Below, in pieces: positions 32,844 through 45,983 of a stretch of 64,000 bases of DNA. A model generated the notes under the pieces. The model was not told the origin of the DNA. It saw only the letters and a program-made list of their open reading frames with translations, and made no database searches. Positions within the stretch are counted from its first letter, which is position 1; each line of letters starts with the position of its first letter. Both the position numbers and the translations under genes were made by a program. The DNA is from Tolypocladium sp. Sup5 PDA-1 (Eukaryota; Ascomycota; Sordariomycetes; Hypocreales; Ophiocordycipitaceae), in NCBI GenBank assembly GCA_000750105.3, contig JPHH03000006.1, positions 496,001-560,000 of the forward strand, read 5' to 3'.

Positions 32844-35800
32844 AGCACGACGATGGGGTAAAGGCAAAGCAGTGCATGTTCGGGCGTTACTTGGTGCTTT
32901 ACGGTGGATTGGCGCATAAAAGGGCAATATCGCAAAGTGTTGGCCCGAGATGGTTCTCGGAAACATCTCGACGCGAATGACAATATCTCTCGGCAGATTT
33001 TCAATACAGGTTTTGGAGGATCCAGTCGCTCTGCGCCCACTCCCTCGTCTAAAACAGCCCTCGTTCGTTCAGCCATGCAGTGCGGAACGCGGACACAAAG
33101 CCGCTGGGCTGTGGAAGCGAAGCCATGTTTCTTTCAAGCGTTGTCACAAGGCCCATCTCGACGTTAACCTCGGCCAAGTGGACGCTGGGGGGGACCAACG
33201 GCCTGTGGTCGACGAGCTGTCTCGCAGGCTCAACTGAGCACCTGGCAAAGCCACCGAACAGTATTCGCAGAGCCTCATTGCCTCCCGCCGGCAGAAAGGG
33301 GCATGCACATTTGGACAAGGCACCTCGCAGGGCACATCCATATGGGCTTAAGCATTGGCTGCGCACGCGCCTATCAACCAACAACACATGTTCCCAACGC
33401 CGCCAACATGCGCAAGTAGTGGCTCCGCCCACCCAGACTCTCGGTGCCGGTCACTGCAACTGTACGCGACCCAACCATCACCACTACTGGTACAATTGTG
33501 TGCCCAAGGGGTTCCAGCCTCCACATGCTAACACTGTCCGGGTGTTGACCGAGCCGTGTAAACATGGCAGCCATTGGGGTGAGGGGGGGTTTGGTGTGAG
33601 TTGGCTGTGTCAGGCCGGGCCACTGTCCCCATATACATTGGGGTCACATGGAACTTGGGCGCCTTCTCCATGACTTACACGGGCAAGATGGAAGGTTTAC
33701 GTTTCAAAAGAGCAAGTGGAATAGAAATTTGCATTTGCTTCTTACTCTATGGAGTCCAACAACTGAGCCTCTCGGTGCGTTTCAGAGCGGGATTTAAATC
33801 CCGAGCCACCGGCGTCGCGTCGCCCAGTAATTGGGAAGTGTTAGGAGCCAGCGTCTAACATGCAGGCTTTCCTATGTAGGGACCCACGTAGGGAAGCGGA
33901 TGAGACTGCACTCGCAGAGACCGTGGGCAAGGGGCAGTCCAAAATGAGCAACCGGGTTCCACAGCATTGGACAGTCAGTCTTGTTGCCAAGTACGAAGTA
34001 CCTCGAATTGAAGACAGTGATGAAGCCAACAAGATTGGGTATTTCCGCGCTATGCGCGCTTGTCGAACTACTTTCTTTAAGCAACGGCTTGGGCATGACT
34101 TGCAGCCTTAGTGGCCTGTCTACAATGATGTTTTTGGGGCATTCTTTATTCAGGAAGGGTTGCCAATTGTGAGCGAGCTGGAGCTAGACCAGGCACAGGT
34201 CAAGAGTTCAAGACTACCTTGGCCACGAAGCAGATCAGCCAACTCTCAAATAGCATTAGCCATGTCCTCCCTCCAAACCCAAGATGTAGAGTCATATCTG
34301 AGCTATCTCTTTGCTCTTCTTTAGTCAAAAACGTAGAGTGGCAGCTCCCGCTTTGGGCGCAGAGACACCCCTCCATCCTGAATGGAGTACTTCGTACGGA
34401 TTAGTGGCTGAGGGCATCGTGCCTGCCGAGGTGGAAAGCTCTTCCAGTTGCAGGCGCCAAGCCGTATGGCTCCTACCTTCCAGTGCCGAATTTGCACCAC
34501 GTCGTCTCAGGTACTTCGCGCTCCCTACTCCTCCACGCCAACATGCACTTGACTTCCCCTCCCCTTCTTCATCCACTCACCCGCTATGCGACAACCACCA
34601 TTGCCACCCTAACCTAGCTTCACGACTTCCGCGCTTCAGCGACTGGCACATTCGACCCACTCCGCAAACCGGGATCAGGTGGAACCCGACCAGGCCGGAT
34701 ATGGGTCGTCGGAGCCGCCAGGACCAGATCTCCGGGACGGAACCTAGCCACTAAGAGCGAGGGCCACGTCGGGGATGGTGGCCAGTTGGCCTCCTCCGCA
34801 TGCTGGCCAGCCAGGGTCAGTGGACTCATCATCCTCGCGGTGCTTTTTGGTGATTGTCTTGACAAGGGCCAAGACACTCTTTCTGCCGGGACAATGTCCG
34901 CCTTAGCAGCCCGACGGACTGCCTGGCGCCATGCACCCAGTCGGACGAATCCGACTCGCCTGGATGTACTGGAAATGGCCATGGCCAGCCTGAGCCAGGT
35001 TGGCCGCCATTCACTGCTCGAGGCTCGAGCTGAAGCCGCCTCAGCCGCCCATTGATGTCCAAAGCAAATCGCCCGTGGCGTACGGACTACTCTGTACAGG
35101 CTACAGCATCCGGTCTTGTTTTGGCATTTATTGGCGAGTCCAGGTTGCAAACACAGGCGCCGGGACATCCCCAGCAGCCTTTGCAGAGCGACATGCCGCA
35201 TGCCGACTTTCTGACATGCCCTCCTAGCATCGCCCGGCCACAAACACAACTGGAGTGCCGTCCAACGCCCGACGCCGACCATCTCGACTACAAGGTGCGC
35301 CTGCTCGACCACACCCTCACAGAGAAGCCCATAAGACCTGTGGACGAATGACAAACGCGTTGGCGGAAGCGAGCCCTCCAGCGCACCTTCACCTGAATTT
35401 AAGCGCCGAGGCCTGTCTCCTTTCATGCAGCCCCACGCGTTGGCCGCTTCAGGGCCGTCTCCATGCTCCACCACGGCGCCCGAGCTAGCCTCTGACTGGC
35501 TGATCTCCAAGGGGAGCTCTGGGGTGCCAGTGCGGCGAGAGGGGGAGAGCGGGAAAAAGGCGTGGTGTTGCACAAGCTACAGCTTACCGCAGACCAGCCG
35601 CTGATTCTCTGGGGTGTGTGACGGGAGACAGGTTCTCTCTCCCTATGCCTTGGGGACGCGACCGAGTTTGCCTACTGCGCCGGATCAGTCAGTCAATTCA
35701 TCGTCGATCGGGTCTTCTACTTCATGCCGCCGTGCTTGGTACTAACGTTACCAAGTGGTCCGTACACAACGACCCGTTGCGCAAAGAAGCAGGACGGGGA

Positions 35801-36867
35801 AGGGTCAAACACGACCGTTGTTGGTCCTCAACCGCATCCATCATCAAGCATCTGCGCCGTCTCCACCATCCACCTCCTCGACACGCATCTGGCCACGTCC
35901 ACCGCGAAGGATTTCATTTGCCCTCCCTGCCTGCTTCTGCTCTGACTTGTTGCCCAAAGAGCGCGCTGAAAGACAGCCTACCTCACTTCCCGGTTCTCTT
36001 GCGTCTATGCAATACAGCCTGGCCTGTCGAGGCGGCCAACATCCACCGACGAGGTAGCTCCTAAAAGACACCACACGCCTGCCAGCCGCAGAGCCCCTCG
36101 CCAATGGCCTAGTCAGCCACGATACGCGCGCTGCTTCTGCTCCCGTCTGGCAGCTCCAGATCTCACTACCCTTTCCTCTTGCTCGGCTTATTTGCTTTTG
36201 AATTTGGCCTTTTCCAATCGAACCCCCAGCTCTTGACTTCAGGCCGTCGACAAATTGCCTGCTTCCAAGCGCTGACAGGCCGGCTACTCTGCCCGCGACA
36301 GTTTGTTGTTGGTCCTGGCCACTGAAGTCCGAGTCACAGCTCACCCAACGACCCTGCACGACACGGGGCTCACCAGCAAGAGAGCTCACAGGGGTCTCTG
36401 CGAGCCTACTGCAGGCCAGCCAGACAGGGTTGGTCCAGTCCAGCGCCCTAGCCCATCTGCCTGAAGCTCATCCGTTGTCGAGCCTCTTTAAGCCAGAGCC
36501 GCCCACCCGTTCCCAATCCTTCTGGCTCCCACCCGGAGCCTTCTGACTCCTCAGCCTGGTTCTATTCTGGAAGCTTGCTGGCAAGCCAGGCCCGTGTCGG
36601 CGACCTCGTTTCTTCAACTGCCCCAACTATACCGTTGGCCTCGAGGAGCCAGACCGGGCACACACGCGGCTATCGTCCTCTGCCACCAGCTTCGTCTGCC
36701 TTTCGCCTCGTCGGCCGCGTTGATCTCGGCCCACCGCAACCTCAAACTATCGAGCGCATCCTGGCGCGTTCGAGGCACTCATCCCTTCGACTCCGTTGTG
36801 CCTCGTCAAGGCCAACTACGGACGCCGACGATTGTCGTCAGGCGATAAATCTTCCCTCGGCCCCGTC
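32844..36867. other. 4-kb intergenic region upstream of the 731-aa gene
   Basis: No supported gene. Open frames up to 317 codons occur on the minus strand (34620-35573) but have no domain, high Trp/Cys/Arg content and no codon bias like the confident genes. TACGAAGTA-like motifs occur near 33989 and 34391. The last ~1 kb is pyrimidine-rich and may be a long 5' leader of the next gene. Confidence 0.45.
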
Positions 36868-39342
36868 ATGGCTCTCGAAGCTCCTTTGCGATCATCCACT
36901 GGACATCTGCAGTTCCCATTCAACAGGCAAGGAGATATGTCTGCACCATCAGAGACCGATGGGCTTCGATCCCCATTCAGGGTCGTGTAAGTCAACAGCC
37001 TTGCCACAGCAGCAGTCCTTCACTGACGCTCAGTATCAGTTCGTCCCCACCTCCCGCAACCGACTCGGCTTCACTAAGGCCAAACTCGGTCAACAGAGTG
37101 TCTTCCAACTCGATGCACATCTTGAGTCCCAGCGACATTGTTGGGCCATCGCCTGTAACATCCAACGGCACCGAAACCACCGAGATCGAGGATGATGCAT
37201 CAGAGGAGGTATACCAAGCGCACACAATAGACGTAGATGCTGCGCGCCGCTCCGAGGTTAGTCGAGTGAGTGGTCTGGGGTTGCGCAGTTGATACTGATC
37301 ATTTAAACAGCTTCTCATGCTTACAACAAACTTGCCTGAGACTGTGCGCCAATCGAGTAGCGAAGAGGCAGTGTCGGTTATCCATGCCCCAGAGAGTTTT
37401 ACGAGCTGGGTAGGACCTTTTCCCTTTGGCTGTGTACCACTTGGAGCTGGCACTGACTCAATTGTAGACCTCAACGGAGCCTACAGCCCAGGCGAGCCAG
37501 CCAAGCGAGCGATCGTCTCCACAAGCAGACGAAAGCAGCTCTGCTGCTCTTAATGGCACGCCTCACAAAGTTAGTCGCTGTACAGCTGTGTTGAGACTCG
37601 GTGCATGAAACTTATCAAATATTATTAACAGTCACCTCCACCACACCCGCCCCGGCCACTGCTCTCGACCGATGTCAAGCCTGTACGCTACAGTGTCGAC
37701 AGTGCAACGCCGCGAGCCCAGGACTTGCAAGACATGTTAAGCGACAGCAGCCGGTTACGGTCGAGCAGCACCAGCAGCCTTGAGAGTGTGTACCCTCAGC
37801 CACCCTGCGGCGCTATATGTACTGATAATGGAGCAGAGATCGACGAACAGACTGAGGCCGAGGGAGATGATGACGACGACGATGAATATTCTGGAGTGCC
37901 ACCTATGCGACTAGCCGATGATGAGATTACCGCTTTGCGAACTGCACTTCAGGAATGCTGGACACTCTGCAATACCTTGGCCAACCTAAGTTCCATCCAC
38001 CGAGCCCGGGTTTTCAACAACTCAGGAACCCCGGATGCCCACGAAAAAGCGTGGAAGACATGCTGGAAGCTTTGCCAACGCCTTTATGATAACCAAGACG
38101 AGGACACCGGATCTCTAAATGTCCGGCTGAACCTCGATCTCTGCCGCGACTTCTGCCAAGCTCTGTTTGACATACGACAGAGGAAGGATGAAACCAATGA
38201 CTCGGTATTGCGGGTTAGCTTCGAACTGAACAATCAGTAAGTTTGCTCTTCTTTCTCCAACGGCCTCAGTTAGCGGGGACTAACGCATCTATAGCCTGTA
38301 CAGTGCCCAGGACAGCCGTAACCTTCCCGAGCCATTCAGGGAGAGGACCTTGGACTTTTACATCACTCTTTGCCATCGTCTGATGAAACAACGCAGCGAG
38401 CTGGCTGAGGAAACCGACCATCTCCTGAGCGCCTGCTGGAGCTTGGCCGAGATGCTCTTCAGCCTACGTCAGAACCAACGGGACGGCAGGCCGCCTGATG
38501 AAGAGCTTCTTGGATCCGCTGTCCAAGCATGCTGGGACCTGTGCGACATTTTCAGGGATGGCTGGACACAAATACGCCCCGACAGGAACACTCCACGCCC
38601 CAGCCAGACGAGCTTCTTTCCCCAACAGCCTGCTGATCAGACCGGTCGCGAAAGTAGACAGTCGAATCGCTCGTCTCTGCACTCAAAGCGGGAGAGCGTG
38701 AAGAGCAGCCACCAAGAAGAGCGGCCACGAAAGCCCCCGCCTGTGCCAGAGACGCCTGTCACGGAGTTTGAGGATACACCCATCTCCCCGGAAAGCCGCT
38801 CGCCTCAGATGCCGAACATCATGGTGCTTGGGCCGACGAGCGATGGCAGTCGTGGAGGGAGGTGGTCGAGCAACGCATCCAATATGTCGAGCTATTCGCG
38901 CGGTAGCAATCGCACGTCGAGCACGGCTACCACTACGACTGCCACTGAAGACCCCAACATTGTCCGATCCAAGGTCCTAGTTGTCCGAGCTGCCATGAAT
39001 CTTGGATTCGACCGGGACACAATCACGGACCCGAAGGCAGGCGCGGCAGCACTGCAGAACTTTGTACAGGGGCTGCCCGTAGGGTCCTTTGGCTCCTTGC
39101 CCAGTCACGCCACCCTCCTACAGCAATACAAGAACTCGGTCCTCACGGATGCCTTCCTGCCACGCAGCCATTCCCTCCCTGTACATGGCAAGCGAGTCTC
39201 GGCCCAAGATATGGCCAAGAGCGTGCAAGCCATGAGCAGCAGCTCGCCCCGATATTCCTACCTTCGCGAGCTATACAAGTTTGTCTTTCAATTTTCCATT
39301 GACGAAGTGGAATCACGAAGAAACGTCAGCATCGTGGTCTAA
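36868..39342 (+). CDS. Uncharacterised 731-aa fungal protein with a conserved helical core
   Basis: Six exons: 36868-36986, 37034-37256, 37311-37409, 37468-37569, 37632-38236 and 38295-39342. The first ~300 residues are Ser/Thr/Pro-rich and look disordered, with short acidic runs. An all-helical region at about 310-500 has repeated Trp/Cys-spaced segments (ALQECWTLCNTLANL, AWKTCWKLCQRLYDN, VQACWDLCDIFRDGW), suggesting a helical repeat. A Ser-rich linker follows, then a conserved C-terminal segment (VLVVRAAMNLGFDRDT, YLRELYKFVFQFSIDEVE). I think this matches a domain-of-unknown-function family of Pezizomycotina but could not check. Exon 2 could alternatively end at 37265, adding three codons in frame. 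No catalytic motif or membrane segment is seen; a scaffold role is a guess. Confidence 0.82.
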
Positions 39343-40518
39343 ATGTAGACCGCCCCTATACTATTCACATAAATTTTTACTCATCTCCAAATCCTCCCCA
39401 GCAGGTCGGTAGAATGTCACTTCAAAACAGCTGGGCGGCACGTCACGCAAGCTATGATGCATACGAGGGAAGGGATACGAGGGGGGTGTGAGCGGTGGTC
39501 TACTCGTTTCGCCATGCAACTAGATACCCTTTCTATTTCCTGTACGGATTTCGGCGCCAACAAGGTGTAAATTGAAGACGTGATAATCACGCATCGAGGA
39601 GTGAATCAATCTCAATCCCTTCACTAGCAGATCGTCTTCTGGCGCGTAGCGCGCCTGAGCAAGTGTGTACTCTACATCACCACCGATTCTATCCGCCGTG
39701 AGAAACAACCGTGATGACCAGCTGCGATTAACAGCAGCCTCAGCAGTGATCAGCAAGCCCTCGCCAGAAACCATTGTAAGCGGAGCCGTCCACCATCGCC
39801 AGGACCAGCCACCAAACTTTGCAAAGAAAATGACGCGAGATTCTCCTGAAAAGCCAGTCATTGCGGATTCCAATGGACGATCAACCAAGGCCATCCATGC
39901 TCCTGAAAGGCCAATCCTTGCGGGTTCTCGGGACGATCAATCAAGGCCATCCGTCGTCACTTCCAAAGCGCCTCCGCTCCACCAAACGTTGAAGTCATGC
40001 CGAAGCATGTTCATCTGGACCAAGTTTCTTGTGAAAGATCGAGGTCGCATCCATCAATCGTCACTAGATGTGCCCCTTCAGCACGCAAATTTGAGAGATT
40101 CGAAGATTAGAGACAAGTATGTCGTCGTCATGAAAGGATGTCCCTGTTCAGGGATGCATCAAACAACAGTCTCGTCTTTGTTGCCGCTGTCGCGGCCAGT
40201 GTTTTTTTTGGGGTCGAGTTTTGTGTTTTGTTCATTCCCCCCCTTTTTTTTGTGTGTGCGTTTTCTTCTTTTTTGTCGTGTTCGTGAGAGCGTAATCTCA
40301 TTCCTGTCAAGATTTTTGTGTGTGCCGAAACGCCAGAAGCAAAAACAAGGAACCAAGCGCGCCATCCCTCCGAGGGAGAGCTTGAATGGGGTGCGAACCC
40401 CGGGGTATATCTTTGCGTTTGTCTCGTTCCGACCCTTCTCACCACCTTGTTCCAACGCGAAAAACAGGAGACAGTCTGTGTATGTCGTTTTCGGGGGGGG
40501 GTTGTCCAACAGGGGGTT
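39343..40518. other. Convergent intergenic region with tandem duplication and T-rich tract
   Basis: 1.2 kb between the 3' ends of the two large uncharacterised genes. It contains a ~57-bp tandem duplication (39842-39955) and a T/G-rich stretch at about 40200-40320 (A-rich on the strand of the minus gene, consistent with its 3' UTR). A 290-codon open frame crosses it but lacks coding character. Confidence 0.5.
39842..39955. repeat. Tandem duplication, ~57-bp unit
   Basis: Two adjacent imperfect copies begin TCCTGAAA at 39844 and 39901 and share GGACGATCAA and CAAGGCCATCC. The copies differ by scattered substitutions and 1-bp indels. Confidence 0.7.
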
Positions 40519-42944
40519 CTACTCGATGTTCTCCTGAGGAGCTGTCGCGCTGTCGAGTTCCGCCTGAGGCTCGGAGGCTACAACACGCGCGGCCTCAGCT
40601 TCGACCTCCAGATACGCAGCCTCGATGAGTTGGGTCAGCAGGGGGTCGCCGGCGTTGTTGCTCTGGGCCTGTACCAGTCCACCTGCCAGTCCGTCGGCAA
40701 AGGGATGGGCTGGGTTGTACTCCGCAGCATTGAAGTCCGTTCCAGGCGCGGGGGGCTGCCAGTCAAAAGGGATCTGGTCGATTATTTCCTGGATGGTCGG
40801 CCCGGCCAAGTAAGGAACGTCCGGGATGGGCTGTTGCTCGTGCGGCTCGCTCGTCTGCAATCCCTCCTGCGGCTGGACGGGCAACACAAATGGCTCGAGA
40901 GGACCGATCGGGCCCCAACCTCCGTACACGGGGTTCCCGTCCTCCGGGGAGCTGAAGGGCTGGTTGTCGAACCAGTCCCAAACTGGGCCCTCGATGGGGA
41001 CACCGTCGAGCAAGTTCGCGATCGACGCAATGGCGGCGGCTGCATCTTCAACATTGGGGAAGACGATCTCTTGGTCGAGGACATACTGCTGCTGAGGAGC
41101 GGGGGCCGGAGCATTCAGCTGCTGTTCGGGAAGTTCGGCGACCTGGTTGATTCCAGGGAGGCCTTGGGTAGCGGAGACGGGGGTATTCTCTTGGACTTCG
41201 GTGTGCTGGAGCATGAGAAGCAGATGCTGGTCAAGGATTTGTTGACGCTGATGGTCTTCGGATCGCTGTGGGCCAACACTCTGTAGAACAACTACACCGT
41301 GCTGCTCGTCTTGCTGCTGAACCTTTCGCTCAAGCTGCACCGTCTGCTCAGTCTCTGACTGCTCCTCTGCAGGCGGCGCTTCGAAGGGATACGCAGGGAA
41401 GTATGATTCAACGACGGCACTCGCAGTAGGTGCTTCCTGGCCGGCGAAGTTTTGATCGTAAATCTCAGGTGAGTACAAAGTGGCTTGAGTTTGCTGACTG
41501 CAACAGGCAGCTCGAGCAGCAGGCTGGGCAGGGTCGATGCTATCGGCCGGCGCTTGAGAATCAACGCTGGAGTTGAGGCTATTTGCACAATGATTCGCCA
41601 CATTGCCATCAAAGGCGCTGTTGTTTGGCATGGGGGCATCTCTGTTCACATAATCCGCGCGGTTGTAGCCCACATCGTTGTCTGAACCTGGCGACTGATT
41701 TAGGTTGGGTAACTTAAACCCGTTGGAGCCATTGCCACCAAATCCAGGCCAGTAGGAGGAGCTCGAAGCATTGTACGAGTTTTGCGTGTTGTAGGGGGCA
41801 GGGGTGTTGTTGTTTCCGTGGCTGGTCCAGTTGTCATTGATCCCACCGTAGTAGACATTGGAGCCGCTTCGGGCTCGGCCACCCAGGTTATGGCCAATCG
41901 TGTTGCCAGTAGCAGGAGAGTTGAACGAATTCGCCATGTTCTGGGGAAGAGGCAAGATGCCGGAAGGAGAAGGGCTGTTGCAGTTCGTCGAGGTCGGAGT
42001 GAACGTAGCATAGCCGTTGTTCGTGGTATTGCCAGCGAAGCCGGCGTTCGGGTAAGCCATCTGGTTGCCAGCTGTGTACGAGGGATAGGAGTATGTCGTG
42101 GTTTGTCCAGTCGCGTTTCCAGCGGCAGGAGAGTTGTCAGCACCCGTCAAGTCGACCACAGTATGCCGACTGTTGGAGCTCGCGTTTCCATACACGGCCG
42201 CGTTGTTAGCAGCCACTCCGTTCCGGTTGTTGGCAGAATGGCCGTTTGAAGTTCCAGAGTTGTAGCCGTTCGGCCTGCCCACTCCGGTATTTTCTAGCGC
42301 CCAAATGTTCTGAGGCAAAGCAGTGCTGTTATAAGGTCAGCTACGTGATATTGCTTCTCGCTGTGAGGGTGCAACGCACGTTTGGACTTGTGCCGGAGCA
42401 CGCTCTGGTTCTGTGCGCTCTGCGGCTGCCGCTGCCGCTGGCAGGGAGAGGCTGTCGGCGCCTTCTCGTCGGCGCTTGGAGGCTCTCGAGGGCTCTGGCT
42501 CTTCTGCCTCTCGAGGCCGTCTAGCTCCCACTAGAGGGAGATATCCCTCCTGCTGCCGCACTGACGGGGACGGCCGCACCGTTGGGAAGGGGTGCGGTGC
42601 AGAAGCAGCGCCGGTAGCCCTCGTCGAGGGAGGGAACAACGTAGAACCCGGCGGTCGGTTGACTAGTGGGCTGCTGTAGTTTTGATTCTCTTAGTTTCGA
42701 ACAGAAAATCAAGGAACGGAGCAAAGGCAACATGAAGGGGCATAAATAGAGGGAAAAGGTCTTCGTACTTGAATCTGGGGTCGCGGCCGTACTTGGTCTT
42801 CAGATACCGCAACTGGGGCCCGGTCAGTTTGCGGCCAAAGCGAATCCCGAAGCCCACCTGGATGTCGGCAGCTCTTGTTCTTGCCAGAACCCGCTCGAGC
42901 ACCCAGGTGATCTCTTCGTCACTGTAGGTGGGCGATCCGGCCAT
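40519..42944 (-). CDS. Uncharacterised Asn/Gly/Gln-rich 758-aa protein
   Basis: Three exons: 42944-42769, 42673-42380 and 42325-40519. The first exon encodes a compact domain (YSDEEITWVLERVLARTRAA, then FGRKLTGPQLRYLKTKYGRD) that looks helical and reminiscent of a small DNA-binding domain, though I cannot name it. Exon 2 is Pro/Arg/Glu-rich with a basic cluster SKRRRE. Exon 3 begins with ~240 residues rich in Asn, Gly, Ser and Tyr, resembling a prion-like low-complexity region, then a Gln/Pro/Glu-rich acidic half. An N-terminal small domain, a basic cluster and long acidic/Gln tracts would fit a transcription regulator; this is inference. The 3-kb upstream region is also consistent with a regulated gene. 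Confidence 0.78.
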
Positions 42945-45900
42945 CTTTGCCGCCAGCGATTCACGTACAATGGCCTGCGTCTCTGGTAGGGTTTTTCTGG
43001 CACGCTCGTCAGCTGACCGGCCGGCTGATATGAGATGATATGAGACGAATTACATGGTGTTTGTGGGATTTGTGGGGATAACGCGTGTCTGAATGGGTGT
43101 TCAGGAAGAGTGCGGTCGACGTGCCTGGGTTCCCACCAGCCGCCAGACACAAAACAGAGCTCGTCCAACCAGAAAGTAAAAGATTCTTTCTGTGCTCCAC
43201 AACAGGAGGAACTGGGAGCAAGTGCTTCTGTGGTGGAGAGAGGGCAATAGGTCGAGAGTGAAGGGAAACAGGTGGGAGTGTTTTGCTTTCGCATGGAAAT
43301 GTTTGGGAGGGCAGTAGGGGAGTGGTAGACGAAATAGAAAGTCTTACGGGATGGTCTGTCTGTGAGTCTTGTCAGGAACTATTGCCAAAGTAACACAAAG
43401 AGGTCATTCGGTAGTACCAAACCTACGCGTGCGGTCCGCGAAAGTCCCCGTGCTGTGTGGATGCGAGGTCGTGATGTGGTGTCGGGGTAGCAACCGCGCA
43501 GCTGGAAAGTGTTTGTGGTTTTTGAACGCACCACGTGGTAGGCAACAAGGGCTGTGGGCTCGGTAAACCGTACTACAGGAAGGGGAAAGGGAAAGAGGAG
43601 CGTCCAGGTGGGAGGCAGGCGACTTTATATCCCAGGGCCTGGCTTTGGGATCGAGACGACCCTTGATAACGTGCTCTCCGCATGACGGATTCCGAAACAC
43701 GGTGATATTCTCCGCTTGCCTGGGCACTCCTCAAGTCCCTAAATGATGATTCCGTAGTTATCAGGCGAGTTCCAGGACCAAATACAAAAACTCGTTATCC
43801 GGCGCCCTGGACAGGAGGAAGGCGTGTATTCAGCACTACCCACAGCACTCTCCCAGGTAGCAGCCCCCCGCAAAGTGCACTCGATGAGTGCTTGTAGAGC
43901 GTTGCTAGCGATGTTACTGGCTGTACCTGCTGCCCCAATCTTCATCCCATTCGAATATCTTCGTCCCGTCTCCCAGATTCCCAATATCGCACCATACCGT
44001 ATCAATATGAGCCACTACCCAACACCTTGTCAAGCATCTTCAACAGGACGGCCCAGGCGAGGATGTTCCCTGAGAGACACCGCCACCTCTCTTGTTCCCA
44101 GTGTTTCCGTGCATTTATCTGGCACGGAGAGCCGATATGGTGCATCGTCGTTCAGGAGTCGCGCCACGAATCCTCCCCGTCGTTAGCGACCTTACAGCGA
44201 GCCACGCCGATCACACGCTCGAATGAAGCATACGAGGGGTTTCTAAATCAAAGCTTTAATTTATCCGGATGCAGCTTCTTTCTTTGTGGTTCGAATCGAC
44301 AGTGCCTGTGTCCGTGTTGACGGCACGGGGTCGTGGGCAACCATTCCCTTTTCGCGAGCGGCCCTCCAAAACAACGCGTGAGGAAACGGACTAACCCCCT
44401 TGCACTCTATAATCTTTCTTGAGAGGCTAATTGGCGTCTACGCTCCATTGGAAAGCTGCCCCGTGGTTAATGGAACCGAGTGGCAGATGGAGCGGTGAAC
44501 ACCTCCCCGACCGACTCCACGAAAACGCGCCACAACAACATCACAAGAGACACAACTTGGTCCTCAATCCTTTGAAAGCATCTCCCGTTTTAATTATTTG
44601 CAGTAGGAGCCGCAATTTCCCTGTGTCTTCTGCATTAACCGCCGTCGCAAGATCTCCGGGAGCAAAGTCGCCGGCCAGCCTCTCCTCACAAACACGTCAG
44701 GGCTGCGTCAACAGAGGTATCTTTTGGAGACAGGTCCCTCTCATCACCTTGATATTGAGTTGCCTCACGCATGTGCTAGTGTAAGCCGTCCTCTGGCCCT
44801 GGCCCTCCGTCACGAATCGTTGGTGCCCAGTGGCAATGATCGCTCCGTGTCCCCGACCGACCGAACACGCGTGGAACGCGCCCGAGCAACAACGCGAAGT
44901 CAACAATTGACAGACATCCTCTTCGTCTTTCAGTTCTCTGTGTCTCCAAGATAGGCTGCGCTTTTCCGTCGTACATAGTTCTCGGTCACATGCCGTGGCC
45001 CTCCTCGATTCACGACTCCAAGATCCTCACCGCGAACCAGCGCGAGAAACTCGCCCCCTGACGATGTCACAGAAGCCAGTGGCTATGATCACCACCACTC
45101 GATGTACTCGAGATATGTCGCATTCAATACTCTAGATCCTGGGCGCGGCTGGCTGGATGGCTTCCTCGAGAGGCTCGTCGAGGCTCGTCACAAACATCAA
45201 CCAGACGATCCTCCGGAAGCCAGGTCTCTAAAACATCATGACAAGTCTCACACACTATTTTTGGCACTAGTTTTGTCCTCGTGCTCTTATCCAGCTCGAG
45301 CTTACTTCTCTAATCTCGGAGTGTCAGTCTAGGAATGCCCCTACAGCCGTCGTGCAAATCCTCCTTCGACAACAATCCCCCACGTAGCGGTCCGCACGAA
45401 CGAACGCGAGCTTTCATAAAAGATGAGAGAGGGGACTTTGGCGGAGACCTGGAATGGAGATTCGTTCCCCTTTCCTCAAGGCATTTGGAAGTTCTGTTGC
45501 CGTCTCCAGTCGCGCGCCCCCCCCCCCGGGCGGGGCCGACCACGAACGACGTAGAGTTCGATTCCTCACCGATCGGTCGTCCATGATAACATACTCTAGA
45601 CTCAGGGATAGTATGCCTTGGTCAGGGAAATTTCGCTCGAATCAGCGCCTGTGCCTTTCTCTTGTCGAGAACGCTCCCCCTGACTGCCCCCGGCCGCCCG
45701 CCACCGCATACACTTGAAAGCCCTTCAAAGAGAAACAAAGCACAAACCACAACCACTCTCTTCGGATTAGTTCGACAAATATCTGTCTCTAGATGTGCGT
45801 ATGGACGTGTAATGAATCAAGTCTCAAATGTGCGAGTTCCGAACCGTGCTTCAGCACGATCCTGATTGCTGCCGATCCTCTCTTCTATGTCTATGTCTAT

Positions 45901-45983
45901 GTCTATACCTCTATCCCTGTCTAATGCAACCTCTAAAGCCGTCTGCCTTCTACCGCGCCATCATAGCTCATCACAATCCCCAG
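42945..45983. other. 3-kb intergenic region upstream of the Asn-rich gene
   Basis: No supported gene. It contains an 11-C run at 45517-45527 and a CTATGT microsatellite at about 45884-45906. Much of it is pyrimidine-rich on one strand and may hold a long leader of the minus-strand gene. Confidence 0.45.

Noticed and set aside
33780..33850. Possible tRNA-like sequence around GGGATTTAAATCCC
   Set aside because: It could form a hairpin but no acceptor stem, anticodon arm or A box could be built around it.
34620..35573. 317-codon minus-strand open frame
   Set aside because: No recognisable domain, odd amino-acid composition, and no bias in third codon positions. Long chance frames are common in GC-rich DNA.
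39665..40537. 290-codon plus-strand frame between the two large unknown genes
   Set aside because: It spans a tandem duplication and a T-rich 3' region and has low-complexity sequence at its end. Nothing suggests translation.
44285..44310. GGTTCGAATC, a B-box-like motif
   Set aside because: No A box at the right distance and no tRNA fold. A chance match.
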